Assembly (NCBI RefSeq): GCF_002968635.1
Contig: NZ_PVBN01000012.1
Span: forward strand, 62,001 to 126,000
Source of the DNA: Neorhizobium alkalisoli
GTDB taxonomy: Bacteria > Pseudomonadota > Alphaproteobacteria > Rhizobiales > Rhizobiaceae
Direction: 5' to 3'
Length of the DNA stretch: 64,000 nt
Shown here: one piece after another, positions 49,849 through 60,045 of the stretch
How the letters are laid out: the number at the start of each line of letters is the position of its first letter
Numbering within the stretch: position 1 is the stretch's first letter
Position numbers and translations under genes: made by a program
The notes under the pieces: model-generated
Seen by the model: only the letters and a program-made list of their open reading frames with translations
Database searches by the model: none
What the model was told of the DNA's origin: nothing

Positions 49849-52800
49849 ATGACGCTGATGGTTCGCCTGTTGAAATGGATCTTGAAGGCTGCGCTTGGCG
49901 CGGTCGCGATCCTGTTCGTCATGGCCTTGGGCGTCGTCCTGTTTGTTGCATTGACCCCGATGGGCGGACGTGTGGCAGCCGACCGCATTTCCTCGATCGT
50001 CTCCACCCCTGACCGGGAGATCACTTTTTCCCGGCCGGAGGGTCTGCTTACGGGCAATTTGCGGCTCGATACGATCACGCTTTCGGATGATGCCGGCCCC
50101 TATGCTCAGATCGGCGGAATAAACGTCGACTGGTCGCCGACGGCACTGGTCACCGGCGTTTTCCGTGCCGACCGTGTCTCCGCGGAAACAGTCAATCTGA
50201 TCAGGCCGCCGAGGCCATCGAGGGCGGTGACCCAACCGGCCTCTGGTTCATCCCGTTCGCCGTTGCCGGTAGGGGTTCGGGTTGCGCAGATCGACTTGCC
50301 CGACATCAATCTCTCGCAAGCGCTTTCGGGCCGGGATTTTTCCCTCTCGGTCAAAGGCTCTATCGACGCCACCGGACCGGATATCTCCCTTGATCTGCAG
50401 GCGACCCGCAAGGATGAGCCGGATGCCAAGGCCTTTGCCGATGTAGTCTATGCACCGTCGGAAAACCGCCTGACGCTGAAGGCGTCTGTCACGGAACCGC
50501 AAGGCGGCTTGCTCGCCCGTCTCCTGCGTCTTCCGGGGGCGCCGGCTGTGCAGCTGGCACTGGACGGCGAAGGTCCCCTTTCCGATTGGGCCGGCAAGCT
50601 GCAGGGTAGTGTCGCCGGGGTACCGGTGATCGCGGTCGATGGCAGGCACAAGCTGGTTGAAAACGGCCGGCACAGAATGGAAATCACCGGCGGTGGTCAG
50701 CTTGCGACCCTTTTGCCTCCTGCATTTCGCCAATTGTTCGGCGGGACAACCGACATCAATATTGCCGCCATCTACGCCCCATCGGGCCGCGTGGATATCG
50801 AGCGGGGCGACCTGACGTCCGGAACGGTCAAGATGACGGCCAAGGGCGCCTGGGACCCGGCAGGTGACAACAGCCTGACCGCGAGCCTTGTCGGCGTGAA
50901 CGGTCCTGCTGATTTTGTGTGGCCGATCAACGGTGAAGAAAGCCGGTTCTCTTTCGAAAGCATAAACTTCACGCTGACGGGCGCGGCCTCTTCCGCACGC
51001 TTCAATGCGACGGCGGCCTTGAGCGCTGCGGAATTGCCGCAGGGTCGCTTCGGGCAGATCCGCCTGCAGGCCGAAAGTGAAGATCTCGACCTTGTCGGAC
51101 GCTCGGGCAGCGTCCGCAGCCGCCTGACGGTTGCGCGCACGGACTTTACGAGCGACGATCTGGATCGCGTCGTTCGCGGGCCCCTGACGCTCGATGCTCC
51201 CTTGCGCCTTGCTCCGCCGGCGATCGGTCTTGATGCCGCGACCTTCGACAGCGCCAACGTCAACGGTACGCTTTCCGGTGCCTACGACACCTCCAAGCAG
51301 GCCGTGACCGGCAACTTCCGCATTTTCGCCAATCCGGCGGTCTTGCCGCCGTCCCTGGTGTCCAAATTCGAAGGAAAGCTGTCCGCCGAAGGTTATGTCA
51401 ATGTCGTCAGCGGCGGCCGCGTGAGCCTTGAAAACTTCGTGATGCGATCGAATGCGGTCGAGGCGCATGGCAACATGCTGCTGGAAAACCGGAAGATCTC
51501 CGGCCGGCTTGCCGGCCGTGTGCCGGACCTGCGGCGCTGGCTGCCGGAGGCCGAAGGTGCTGCAGGTTTCGACATTGCCGCCAATGGCCCGCTGAGTGCC
51601 ATGGCCGTGAAGGCCATCGTCAACTCCGCGGAAGCGCGCCTTGTCGGCCGCAAGCTTCAGGACATGAGTTTTATCTTCGACGGCACCGTCGACCCCAACG
51701 CGCCGAAGGGGAAGCTGACGGCTACCGGTTCGCTCGACAGCCAGCCGATCCGGGTCAACGCCGACATCGCTTCGGCGGAGGGACGTACGAGCGCGCAGGC
51801 CATCAATGCTGAGGTAGGGCCAAACAAGCTCACGGGCGCCTTGAACTTCTCGCAAGGCTTCCTGCCGGAAGGCAAGCTCACGTTCGATTTCCCGGATATT
51901 GCGCTGCTTGCCGCACTCGCCGCCCAGCAGGCTCAGGGCGATCTTCGTGGCACCATTCTCTTCAGCAATACGGACAATCGCGCCGGCGCCGTGATCCGGG
52001 CATCCGGCAGCGGGCTTCGTCGCGGCTCGCTCCAGATTTCTCAGCCGAATATCGATCTGGCCATCCCGGACATCAAGGCGATCGCCGCGGAAGGTACTGT
52101 TCGAGCCACCCGCCTTGGCGCCGGTTCAGTCGGCGTGGACGACATCAATCTCGATGTCCGCCACGGCGACAACAAGACGAGCTTCAATCTCGCCGCCCGA
52201 TACGACAATGCGCCACTCGCTGCCGTTGGAGATATCCAGACCGGGAAGGACATCTCGGTCGGCATCGAGAGCTTCACGGCCGCTCCGCGCAATATCCCGA
52301 TCCGGCTCGAGCAGCCGACCCGCATCGCAATCGCAAACGGAAGTGCAAACCTCGCCGCATTGACCCTCGCGACCGGCAGCGGCAGCGTTACTGTCAACGG
52401 CAGTGCCGGTTCCGTGCTGGACCTGACGGCCAACATCAAGGCTCTGCCCGCAAGCCTGCTGAATACGTTCGTACCGACGATCAATGCTGCGGGAGTGATT
52501 TCCGGCACCATCAACGCGACCGGATCCACGTCGGCCCCGGCCATCCGTTATGATTTGGAATGGAGTGATGCACAGCTTCGCCAGACGCGCGACGCTGGCA
52601 TCAGTCCATTTCGCGTGGCAGCCAGTGGAAGCTTCGCTAACGGGACAGTCACGCTAGACGCGACCCGCCTGACCGGCTCCGGCGGCCTCGATCTCTCCGC
52701 CACCGGCCGTGTCCTTCTTCAAAATGGCGTCCCTGCCCTCGATATAAATGCTCGAGCCAACGCCGTACCTGCGGAACTCTTCAACGCCTTTGCGCCCGGC

Positions 52801-54339
52801 CTCGGCGCCCGCGGAACGATTTCCGGCACCGTCACGGCAACCGGTACGCCCGAGGCTCCGGCCGTCCGCTACGACCTCCGCTGGGCCAGGGCCGGCGTAA
52901 GCCAGACCGCCTCGGCTGGCTTGGCGTCAGTTGACGTCACCGCCTCGGGCACATTCGAAAAGGGCACCGTGACGCTGGATACCCGTCTTTCCGGCGGAGG
53001 CGGCATATCGCTTTCGGGAGGCGGCTCCGTTTCGCTGTCCGGCGAAAAGCCGCTGAACCTCAAGTTCAACGGGCGGCTGCCTTTCTCCATCCTTTCCGGA
53101 CAGCTCGCCGCCCAGGGTTTCGTGCTTGAGGGCACCGGCAACGTCGATGTGGCGGTTGGCGGCACCGCGGCAGCCCCGAAGATCACCGGCACGGCGACCG
53201 CGTCCGGGGCGCGGTTCGTCGATGTGCAACATAATCTTGCCATCACCGACCTTGCCGCCAATGTCTCGTTTGACGGCACCAAAGCCAATATCTCGCGCCT
53301 GTCCGGCAAGCTCTCGGGAGGAGGAACGATATCGGCGGAGGGTTCTGTCGGTATCGCACCCGGTTCCGGCTTTCCAGCCGATTTGAGAATTACCCTGGCG
53401 CAGGCGACCTATGCCGATGGGACATTGTTTGCGGCAACAGCAGACGGCACCCTGACCGTCACCGGCCCCCTCACGTCCGGCCCTGTTCTCGGAGGCAAGG
53501 TTACTTTGACCAAGGCGTCGATCACAGTACCCGCCAAACTGCCCACCTCGCTTGCCGAAGTCGATATCCGTCACCGCAATGCCCCGCCGGACGTTCTGAG
53601 ACAAATGGAGAAACTGCGTCCGAAGGATGCGACAGGCAGTTCGAATCCGATCCAATTGAACCTCCAGATCAGCGCGCCGAATGGCATATTCGTCCGTGGC
53701 AGGGGGATCGACGCAGAGCTTGGCGGTGACCTCACCGTCACGGGCACCGCCATAGCGCCCATCGTGTCCGGCGGCTTCGAGATGCGTCGCGGCCGGATCG
53801 TCATCCTGGCCAAGCGGCTCGATTTCACCGACGGTGACATCACATTCGGCGGGGGTTTGATTCCGGTTCTCAACATGGAGGCAAACACGACGTCCTCCCA
53901 GACGACGATCACGGTAAAGGTCACCGGCGTGGCGAACGACCCGACCATCACCTTCTCGTCCGCCCCGGCCCTCCCACAGGACGAAGTGCTGGCCCGGCTG
54001 ATCTTCGGACAATCCATGTCGCGGCTTTCACCGTTGCAGATCGCCCAGCTGGCCGATGCCGTCACGCAGCTTGCCGGCGGCGGATCCACGTCCCTCCTCG
54101 ACACTCTGCGCAGCAACCTCGGGGTTGACGACCTGGACATCAATACCGACGAGACGGGTCAGACCACTGTTTCCGTCGGCCGTTACATCAACAACCGGAC
54201 CTATGTGCAGATCGAACAAGGCGGATCGGGCGGGGCCCAGGCCACGATCAACCTCGATATCGGCCGGGGCGTGAAGCTGAAGGCTGGCGCTGGCACCGAA
54301 GGCGGCAAAGCCGGCATCTTCTACGAGCACGAATACTGA
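49849..54339 (+). CDS. tamB: translocation and assembly module subunit TamB
   Basis: A 1496-residue AsmA-like protein: one N-terminal transmembrane anchor (residues 5-30), then a very long repetitive beta-rich (beta-taco) periplasmic region and the C-terminal DUF490/TamB domain ending in the strand GGKAGIFYEHEY. The internal part has recurring NGTVTLD/GSGGLDLS-type units. It spans the periplasm and works with TamA. An in-frame TTG at 49828 is a weaker start. Largest gene in the window. Confidence 0.92.
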   Translation: MTLMVRLLKWILKAALGAVAILFVMALGVVLFVALTPMGGRVAADRISSIVSTPDREITFSRPEGLLTGNLRLDTITLSDDAGPYAQIGGINVDWSPTALVTGVFRADRVSAETVNLIRPPRPSRAVTQPASGSSRSPLPVGVRVAQIDLPDINLSQALSGRDFSLSVKGSIDATGPDISLDLQATRKDEPDAKAFADVVYAPSENRLTLKASVTEPQGGLLARLLRLPGAPAVQLALDGEGPLSDWAGKLQGSVAGVPVIAVDGRHKLVENGRHRMEITGGGQLATLLPPAFRQLFGGTTDINIAAIYAPSGRVDIERGDLTSGTVKMTAKGAWDPAGDNSLTASLVGVNGPADFVWPINGEESRFSFESINFTLTGAASSARFNATAALSAAELPQGRFGQIRLQAESEDLDLVGRSGSVRSRLTVARTDFTSDDLDRVVRGPLTLDAPLRLAPPAIGLDAATFDSANVNGTLSGAYDTSKQAVTGNFRIFANPAVLPPSLVSKFEGKLSAEGYVNVVSGGRVSLENFVMRSNAVEAHGNMLLENRKISGRLAGRVPDLRRWLPEAEGAAGFDIAANGPLSAMAVKAIVNSAEARLVGRKLQDMSFIFDGTVDPNAPKGKLTATGSLDSQPIRVNADIASAEGRTSAQAINAEVGPNKLTGALNFSQGFLPEGKLTFDFPDIALLAALAAQQAQGDLRGTILFSNTDNRAGAVIRASGSGLRRGSLQISQPNIDLAIPDIKAIAAEGTVRATRLGAGSVGVDDINLDVRHGDNKTSFNLAARYDNAPLAAVGDIQTGKDISVGIESFTAAPRNIPIRLEQPTRIAIANGSANLAALTLATGSGSVTVNGSAGSVLDLTANIKALPASLLNTFVPTINAAGVISGTINATGSTSAPAIRYDLEWSDAQLRQTRDAGISPFRVAASGSFANGTVTLDATRLTGSGGLDLSATGRVLLQNGVPALDINARANAVPAELFNAFAPGLGARGTISGTVTATGTPEAPAVRYDLRWARAGVSQTASAGLASVDVTASGTFEKGTVTLDTRLSGGGGISLSGGGSVSLSGEKPLNLKFNGRLPFSILSGQLAAQGFVLEGTGNVDVAVGGTAAAPKITGTATASGARFVDVQHNLAITDLAANVSFDGTKANISRLSGKLSGGGTISAEGSVGIAPGSGFPADLRITLAQATYADGTLFAATADGTLTVTGPLTSGPVLGGKVTLTKASITVPAKLPTSLAEVDIRHRNAPPDVLRQMEKLRPKDATGSSNPIQLNLQISAPNGIFVRGRGIDAELGGDLTVTGTAIAPIVSGGFEMRRGRIVILAKRLDFTDGDITFGGGLIPVLNMEANTTSSQTTITVKVTGVANDPTITFSSAPALPQDEVLARLIFGQSMSRLSPLQIAQLADAVTQLAGGGSTSLLDTLRSNLGVDDLDINTDETGQTTVSVGRYINNRTYVQIEQGGSGGAQATINLDIGRGVKLKAGAGTEGGKAGIFYEHEY

Positions 54340-54377
54340 CCTCATTCACCACTTCAAGCCTGCTTCGGGAGAAAAGC

Positions 54378-55307
54378 ATGATCTCCAAAGACATCACTTT
54401 GATTGGCGTTCCGCTGGAAGAAGGCTCCGGCCGCGGCGGCTGCGCCATGGGCCCGGCCGCCTTCCGGCTGGCCGGCATCGTAAAAGCCTTGGAAGGCCTC
54501 GGTTTCCGCGTCGAAGACAGCGGCGACCTGAGACCGGAACCGGCGGTTGCCCTTGGCGAACGGCAGGACGCCAAGAACCTTCCCGTCGTCGGCGCTTTCA
54601 CCCAGGCACTGGAAGGCCGCACCTATGACAAGGCCATGGCCGGCTTCATTCCTCTGATCATGGGTGGGGATCACAGCCTGTCGATGGGAAGCGTATCGGG
54701 CATGGCGCGTTATGCAGCCGAGGTCGGTCGGCCGCTGTTCGTCCTCTGGCTCGACGCACACGCGGATTTCAATTCGCCGGAAACCTCTCCCTCTGGCAAT
54801 ATTCACGGCATGCCTGTCGCCTTCTTTACAGGCCAGGCGGAATTCGCGCCCATCCTTGATCGAAACCGGCCGCTGGTGGACCCGCGCAAGGTTTTCCAGG
54901 TCGGGATCCGCTCCGTCGACGATATAGAGCGGAAGCTCATCGCCCAGCATGGCGTCAATGTTTTCGACATGCGCGCGATAGACGAACATGGCATTGCCGC
55001 GATCATGCGACAGGTCATCGACACCGTCAGCGCCGCCAATGGCCTTTTGCATGTCAGTCTCGACGTCGATTTCCTCGATCCGGACATTGCACCCGGTGTG
55101 GGGACGACCGTGCCCGGCGGCGCCACCTTCCGCGAGGCACACCTGATCATGGAAATGCTGCATGATACGGGGCTCGTCGCATCGCTGGACCTGGTCGAAC
55201 TCAACCCGTTCCTGGATGATCGCGGCAAGAGCGCACGCATCATGGTGGAACTGACGGCAAGCCTTTTCGGCCGGCGGGTCCTGGATCGTCCCACACGCTC
55301 CGGCTAA
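54378..55307 (+). CDS. rocF: arginase
   Basis: A 309-residue ureohydrolase that hydrolyses arginine to ornithine and urea. The Mn-binding motifs are present: GGDHSLSMGS, DAHADFNSPETSPSGN(IHG) and SLDVDFLDPDIAP. The last third contains the ELNPFLDD motif. Length and motifs match arginase rather than agmatinase. It follows tamB after 38 bp on the same strand. Downstream lies an AT-rich leader for a chemoreceptor gene. Confidence 0.93.
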   Translation: MISKDITLIGVPLEEGSGRGGCAMGPAAFRLAGIVKALEGLGFRVEDSGDLRPEPAVALGERQDAKNLPVVGAFTQALEGRTYDKAMAGFIPLIMGGDHSLSMGSVSGMARYAAEVGRPLFVLWLDAHADFNSPETSPSGNIHGMPVAFFTGQAEFAPILDRNRPLVDPRKVFQVGIRSVDDIERKLIAQHGVNVFDMRAIDEHGIAAIMRQVIDTVSAANGLLHVSLDVDFLDPDIAPGVGTTVPGGATFREAHLIMEMLHDTGLVASLDLVELNPFLDDRGKSARIMVELTASLFGRRVLDRPTRSG

Positions 55308-55585
55308 TCGGCGCGCATATGACAATCTGAGAAGAAAATTGATAATAGTCATGTAAATTAGAATCTATAGATGACGACAGACAAGTAAAATTCCGGTTCA
55401 GCAAATAAATTTTGCCTACGTATTATTCCGTACTTGGGCGAACCCAATTTATTGACCATACATTAAGCTTTGAAGGCTAAATTTTGCAGGAAGGCTGAGC
55501 ATAAGCTTCCTGTTGGATCACCACGAGACGGGCAAAGCCATTTCAGCCGAAGCATTTCTCTTTATCCAGAGCAGGCGGAGAAGCT
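55308..55585. other. AT-rich intergenic region before the chemoreceptor gene
   Basis: 278 bp clearly richer in A and T than the surrounding genes. It holds a short hairpin (CAGGAAG 55487-55493 with CTTCCTG 55506-55512) and several A/T-rich tracts, plus a GCGGAG site for the next gene. It probably contains the mcp-cheW promoter, but no clean sigma consensus was found. Confidence 0.55.
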
Positions 55586-57373
55586 ATGTCCATCTTTTCG
55601 CTCCCGAGTGCGGACGCAAAAGCAGTTCTTGCGGCACTGAGCCGATCGCAGGCCATTATCGAGTTCGACCTGACGGGGAATATCCTGACGGCGAACGAGA
55701 ACTTCTGCAGCGCGCTGGGCTACAAGCTGTCAGAGATCGTCGGCAAGCATCACAGCATGTTTTGCGATCCTACCTATGTCGCGTCACAGGCCTACAAGGA
55801 TTTCTGGACGCGCCTCGGAAGCGGCAAATATGATGCAGCCGCCTACAAGCGCTTCGGCAAAGGCGGCCGCGAGATCTGGATCCAGGCGTCCTACAACCCG
55901 GTCCTGTCCGGCGGAAAGCCCTATAAGGTCGTCAAGATCGCGACCGACATTACCGCCGCGAAGGCGAAGGCCGCCGAAGATGAAGGCAAGATCAGCGCAA
56001 TTTCCCGCACTCAGGCCGTGATCGAATTCACGCCGACCGGCGACATCATTACCGCGAACGAGAACTTCCTCACCTGCCTCGGATACCAGCTTGCCGAAAT
56101 TACCGGCAAGCATCACGGCATGTTCTGTGAACCGGCATTCCGCGACAGCCCGGATTACCGAGAGTTCTGGCGGAAATTGGCAGGCGGCGAGGCCGTCGCC
56201 CAGGAATTCAAGCGCATAGGCCGGGGTGGCAAGGTCGTCTGGATCCAGGCATCTTATAACCCGATCTTCGATGCCGACGGCCGGGTCTTCAAGGTCGTAA
56301 AGTTTGCGACCGACATCACCGAACGCGTACGGGCCGTCGACGAGCTGGCAGTCGGTCTGACCGCCCTCTCCAATGGCGACCTCACGACGCAGATCGAAAA
56401 GCCCTTCATCCCGACGCTCGAACAGATCCGGACAGATTTCAACCAGGCGGTCGCCAGACTTGCCGAGGCCATGCGGACCGTCGGAGAGAACGCCGAAGGC
56501 ATTGCGGGCGGTTCCGGGGAAATCCGCCAGGCCTCCGACAGTCTCGCCAAACGGACGGAACAGCAGGCAGCTGCGGTCGAGGAGACTGCTGCGGCACTGG
56601 AAGAAATCAGCCGCGCGGTCACCGACAGCGCCAAACGTGCTGAAGAGGCAGGCTCTCTGGTCGACTACGCCAAGAAGAATGCCGAGCATTCAGGCGCGGT
56701 GGTTCGCAACGCCGTCAATGCGATGGATCAGATCGAGAATTCCTCGCACGAGATCTCGAATATCATCAGCGTCATCGACGACATCGCCTTCCAGACCAAT
56801 CTCCTTGCCCTGAACGCCGGCGTCGAGGCGGCGCGGGCCGGCGAAGCGGGCAAGGGTTTCGCAGTTGTTGCCCAGGAAGTACGTGAACTCGCCCAGCGTT
56901 CCGCCAAGGCGGCAAAGGAGATCAAGGCACTCATTTCCAAATCGTCGGAACACGTGAAGCACGGGGTGACGCTCGTCGGAGAAACCGGAAAGGCGCTCGA
57001 GCAGATCATATCGCAGGTCGAGGAGATCAACGGCAACGTCCTCGCGATTGTCGAGGCTTCCCGCGAACAGTCGACGGGCCTCAAGGACATCAGCAACTCC
57101 GTCAATTCCATGGACCAGAATACGCAGCAGAACGCAGCCATGGTCGAAGAAACCACGGCGGCCAGCCACAGCTTGGCCCGTGAAGCCGAAACTCTGCGCA
57201 ATCTGCTCGCGCGATTTAGATTTGGGCAATATTCTTCGCATAAGATTGTTCAAGCGCGACCCGATGCACGGCCCATCGCATCGCCGGCACGCAAACTCAT
57301 GGCTACGGTCGCACGCGCCACATCCGGCGCAGCCGCTTCCGCCCAGGCAACGGACAGTTGGGAAGAATTCTGA
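55586..57373 (+). CDS. soluble methyl-accepting chemotaxis protein with two PAS domains
   Basis: A 595-residue receptor with no transmembrane helix. Two PAS domains (about 10-125 and 132-247) share the same sequence features: VIEF(T/D)xTGxIxTANENF, GKHH(S/G)MFC and a PAC-like WIQASYNP. A short HAMP-like region and a methyl-accepting signalling domain (about 300-540) follow; the hairpin tip reads IDDIAFQTNLLALNAGVEAARAGE. The C-terminus ends SWEEF (591-595), a CheR/CheB-tethering xWxxF pentapeptide. The PAS domains suggest cytosolic redox, oxygen or energy sensing. Stop TGA overlaps the cheW start by one base. Confidence 0.9.
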   Translation: MSIFSLPSADAKAVLAALSRSQAIIEFDLTGNILTANENFCSALGYKLSEIVGKHHSMFCDPTYVASQAYKDFWTRLGSGKYDAAAYKRFGKGGREIWIQASYNPVLSGGKPYKVVKIATDITAAKAKAAEDEGKISAISRTQAVIEFTPTGDIITANENFLTCLGYQLAEITGKHHGMFCEPAFRDSPDYREFWRKLAGGEAVAQEFKRIGRGGKVVWIQASYNPIFDADGRVFKVVKFATDITERVRAVDELAVGLTALSNGDLTTQIEKPFIPTLEQIRTDFNQAVARLAEAMRTVGENAEGIAGGSGEIRQASDSLAKRTEQQAAAVEETAAALEEISRAVTDSAKRAEEAGSLVDYAKKNAEHSGAVVRNAVNAMDQIENSSHEISNIISVIDDIAFQTNLLALNAGVEAARAGEAGKGFAVVAQEVRELAQRSAKAAKEIKALISKSSEHVKHGVTLVGETGKALEQIISQVEEINGNVLAIVEASREQSTGLKDISNSVNSMDQNTQQNAAMVEETTAASHSLAREAETLRNLLARFRFGQYSSHKIVQARPDARPIASPARKLMATVARATSGAAASAQATDSWEEF

Positions 57374-57852
57374 TGGCAACCACGATTAACTCCACGAGCT
57401 ACGGCGGCGAGACGCTCGAAATCATCGCCTTCAGACTCCACGATCAGGAATTTTGCGTAAAGACCACCACCATCCGCGAAATCCGCGGCTGGGCGCCGTC
57501 CACGCCGATCCCACATGCACCGCCGGACGTTATCGGCGTCATGAACCTGCGCGGTTCCGTGATCCCGATCATCGACCTCGCCTACAAGCTTGGCATGAAG
57601 AGCACTGTCGCCAACGAGCGCAGCGCGATCGTCGTGGCCGAAGTTCACAGCATGGTCATCGGAATGCTGGTCGATCGGGTCTCCGACATCCTCACCATTC
57701 CTTCCAGTCAGGTTCAGCCTGTGCCGGAGATTTCCGCTTCCTTCGACAAGTCCTTCTCCGAAGGCATCATCGCCAACGAAAATGGCATGATCTGCTTCCT
57801 GAACCTCTCCAAGATGTTCAAGGGCACCGAAGCCGACGAGCTGGCCGCTTAA
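57373..57852 (+). CDS. cheW: chemotaxis coupling protein CheW
   Basis: A 159-residue CheW linking receptors to the CheA kinase. Visible motifs: TLEIIAFRLHDQEFCVKTTTIREI, PPDVIGVMNLRGSVIPIIDL (core beta/loop) and GMLVDRVSDILTI. The ATG shares a base with the chemoreceptor stop, so the pair is translationally coupled. This cheW is likely dedicated to this receptor or a paralogue of the one in the main che cluster, which is absent here. A strong hairpin follows. Confidence 0.93.
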   Translation: MATTINSTSYGGETLEIIAFRLHDQEFCVKTTTIREIRGWAPSTPIPHAPPDVIGVMNLRGSVIPIIDLAYKLGMKSTVANERSAIVVAEVHSMVIGMLVDRVSDILTIPSSQVQPVPEISASFDKSFSEGIIANENGMICFLNLSKMFKGTEADELAA

Positions 57853-57875
57853 CAGGCTCGCAAAGTCTCTATCAA

Positions 57876-57915
57876 TGATAAAGGCCACCCAGATCGCTCT
57901 GGATGGCCTTTATCA
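57876..57915 (+). terminator. strong bidirectional terminator after cheW
   Basis: TGATAAAGGCCA (57876-57887) pairs perfectly with TGGCCTTTATCA (57904-57915), and CAGA/TCTG extend the stem inside after a short mismatch, around a TCGC loop. TTTCA follows. It sits between the convergent cheW and OFA-transporter genes and can serve both. Confidence 0.75.
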
Positions 57916-57951
57916 TTTCAGAGGGTTTCCACCCATCCGCTATGTCGGGCG

Positions 57952-59610
57952 TCAACCCAACAGCGCGAAGGTGCTCTTCAGCGTGACCCAAACGCCCCAG
58001 AGAAGCGGGATCCCGACAACCGCCCAGGCAAGCGCGGCCTTGCCATCCAGACCGCCCTTGCCGATGCCGAAGGATCCGCTCGGGCCGATGCTCGCAGCCA
58101 CCGACTTTGCCTGCAGCGAGGCTACCTCCTCGTCCGACATGAACCATTTGTCCGAAAGCGGGCGCACAAGGGCATTTGCGACGAGACCCAGTGCCAGCAT
58201 GCCGGCGAGGATGTACATGGTGCCGGTGTAGAGTGCTGGTCCGGGCGCTACGCCCGCAGCGATCTGCGCTTCGCGGATATAGTTGACGACAACCGGACCA
58301 ACAATGCCAGCCGTCGCCCAGGCTGTCAGAAGACGCCCGTGGATGGCACCGACGAACTGCGTGCCGAAAATATCCGCGAGGTAAGCCGGGATGGTGGCAA
58401 AGCCGCCGCCATACATCGAGAGGATGACGCCGAAGGCCAGCACGAAGAGGGCCTTGCTGCCCATGTCGGCAAGCGTCGGAGCCAGCGCATAGAGGACGAT
58501 ACCCAGGACAAAGAACGTATAATAGGTGTTCTTTCGCCCGATCCTGTCGGAAAGCGACGCCCAGAAGAAGCGCCCACCGATATTGAAGAGCGAAAGCAGG
58601 CCGGCAAAGCCCGCCGCAATCGTGGCGATCTGTGCCTTCTGGGCGGCATCGAGCTGCGAGAATGAGAGATCCGGCAAACCAATCAGCGAACCGGCAAAAA
58701 TCTCCTGCAACATTGGCGAGGCCATGCCGATCACGCCGATGCCTGCCGATACGTTCAAGCAAAGCACCGCCCAGATCAGCCAGAACTGCGGCGTCTTGTG
58801 CGCGTTGCGCAGATGCACGTGTTTGTGGGTGATCATCGTGCTTTTCGACGCAGGCGGCGTCCACCCTTCCGGACGCCATCCGGCCGGCGGAATGCGGTAA
58901 CCGAAAGCACCGCCCATCATGAAGCCGAAATAGATGACCGCCATGACGATGAATGTCTGCCAGACGCCGATCGAAGTGTCGGTCTTGAAATAGTTCATCA
59001 GCAGATTGGCGAGCGGGGCGCCGATCATCGCACCACCGCCAAAGCCCATGATGGCCATGCCGGTCGCCATGCCGCGGCGGTCGGGGAACCACTTGATGAG
59101 CGTGGAGACCGGCGAAATATAGCCGAGACCCAGACCGACGCCGCCGATGACGCCGGCGCCGATCCACATCAGCCACAACTGATGGGTCAATACGCCGAGC
59201 GCGGCCACCAGTATGCCGCCGCACCAGCAGCAGGCGGATACGAAGCCGGCCTTGCGTGGTCCGACACGCTCCAGCCAGCCGCCCCAGATCGCAGCGGAGC
59301 AGCCGAGCAACACGAAAAACAGCGTGTAGATCCAGCCGAGGTCGGCAACACGCCAGTTACATGTCGTTGTTACGAGAGCGGAAAGCAGATTCAAGCTGCT
59401 ACAAGATGGATCGGTAGCCCCTGGCAGGGCTTTCGAGAGCGGCAGCCAGAAAACGCTGAAGCCATAGGCCATGCCGATGCACAAATGAATCGCCAAGGCT
59501 GCTGGCGGCACAAGCCACCGGTTGAATCCGGGTCTGGCGACAATACGTTCCTTATCGAGGAGCCCGACATTGCCTGTCAGGTCCTCGTTCGTTGTTCCCG
59601 CAAATGCCAT
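57952..59610 (-). CDS. OFA-family MFS transporter (oxalate/formate antiporter-like)
   Basis: A 552-residue major facilitator with 12 predicted helices plus a long central loop and a C-terminal extra segment. It matches the oxalate/formate antiporter (OFA) family: GMAYGFSVFWLPLSKAL in helix 1, WIGAGVIGGVGLGLGYISPVSTLIKWFPDRRGMATG and GGGFATIPAYLADIFG. Members move monocarboxylates (formate, oxalate, pyruvate and others); substrate is not certain. It lies directly upstream (on the same strand, 75 bp) of the formate dehydrogenase delta subunit end, so formate uptake or export is plausible. ATG 59610 has GGAGG nine bases upstream. Confidence 0.85.
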   Translation of the reverse strand: MAFAGTTNEDLTGNVGLLDKERIVARPGFNRWLVPPAALAIHLCIGMAYGFSVFWLPLSKALPGATDPSCSSLNLLSALVTTTCNWRVADLGWIYTLFFVLLGCSAAIWGGWLERVGPRKAGFVSACCWCGGILVAALGVLTHQLWLMWIGAGVIGGVGLGLGYISPVSTLIKWFPDRRGMATGMAIMGFGGGAMIGAPLANLLMNYFKTDTSIGVWQTFIVMAVIYFGFMMGGAFGYRIPPAGWRPEGWTPPASKSTMITHKHVHLRNAHKTPQFWLIWAVLCLNVSAGIGVIGMASPMLQEIFAGSLIGLPDLSFSQLDAAQKAQIATIAAGFAGLLSLFNIGGRFFWASLSDRIGRKNTYYTFFVLGIVLYALAPTLADMGSKALFVLAFGVILSMYGGGFATIPAYLADIFGTQFVGAIHGRLLTAWATAGIVGPVVVNYIREAQIAAGVAPGPALYTGTMYILAGMLALGLVANALVRPLSDKWFMSDEEVASLQAKSVAASIGPSGSFGIGKGGLDGKAALAWAVVGIPLLWGVWVTLKSTFALLG

Positions 59611-59685
59611 TAACAATATCCTCCTCTTGAATATGACGACTGAAGATCATCTACGCGCCCGGTCCTTCCCGCCGGACGAATAAAT

Positions 59686-60045
59686 TCATGCCAAATTTTC
59701 CGGGATACTCGGCTCGGACAGCGATTCCCCTGCCGACGGTCCCTTCCCTCCCGGCGCGCCCTGGCTCGCGTCCTCTCCGACACCCACACCAGAACCCACC
59801 TTTGCCTCCGGTCTGCGGATCAGCACCGAGGCCTGGATGACGAGCGGCAGCAGCCCCTCGCCGCCCCTGTCGAGATGCTCGAAGAGCTGCCGGCGCATCC
59901 GTGGTTCCCAGAACTTGTTGATGTGGGTTGCAACTCCTTCGGCGCGCACATTCTCCGGCTGCGACAGAAAGAAGGTAGCGATTTGATTGGCCATCCGGAT
60001 CAGCTTGTCGAGCACCAGCTGTTCGGGGCTTTTTTCATGCGACAT
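59686..60045 (-). CDS. fdsD: formate dehydrogenase delta subunit
   Basis: A 119-residue FdsD-like protein (PF11390): KLIRMANQIATFFLSQPENVRAEGVATHINKFWEPRMRRQL in the first 55 residues is the family core, followed by a Gly/Pro/Glu-rich tail. FdsD assists assembly or stability of the soluble NAD-dependent formate dehydrogenase. It overlaps the fdhD end by 11 bases, so is translated with it. Confidence 0.88.
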   Translation of the reverse strand: MSHEKSPEQLVLDKLIRMANQIATFFLSQPENVRAEGVATHINKFWEPRMRRQLFEHLDRGGEGLLPLVIQASVLIRRPEAKVGSGVGVGEDASQGAPGGKGPSAGESLSEPSIPENLA

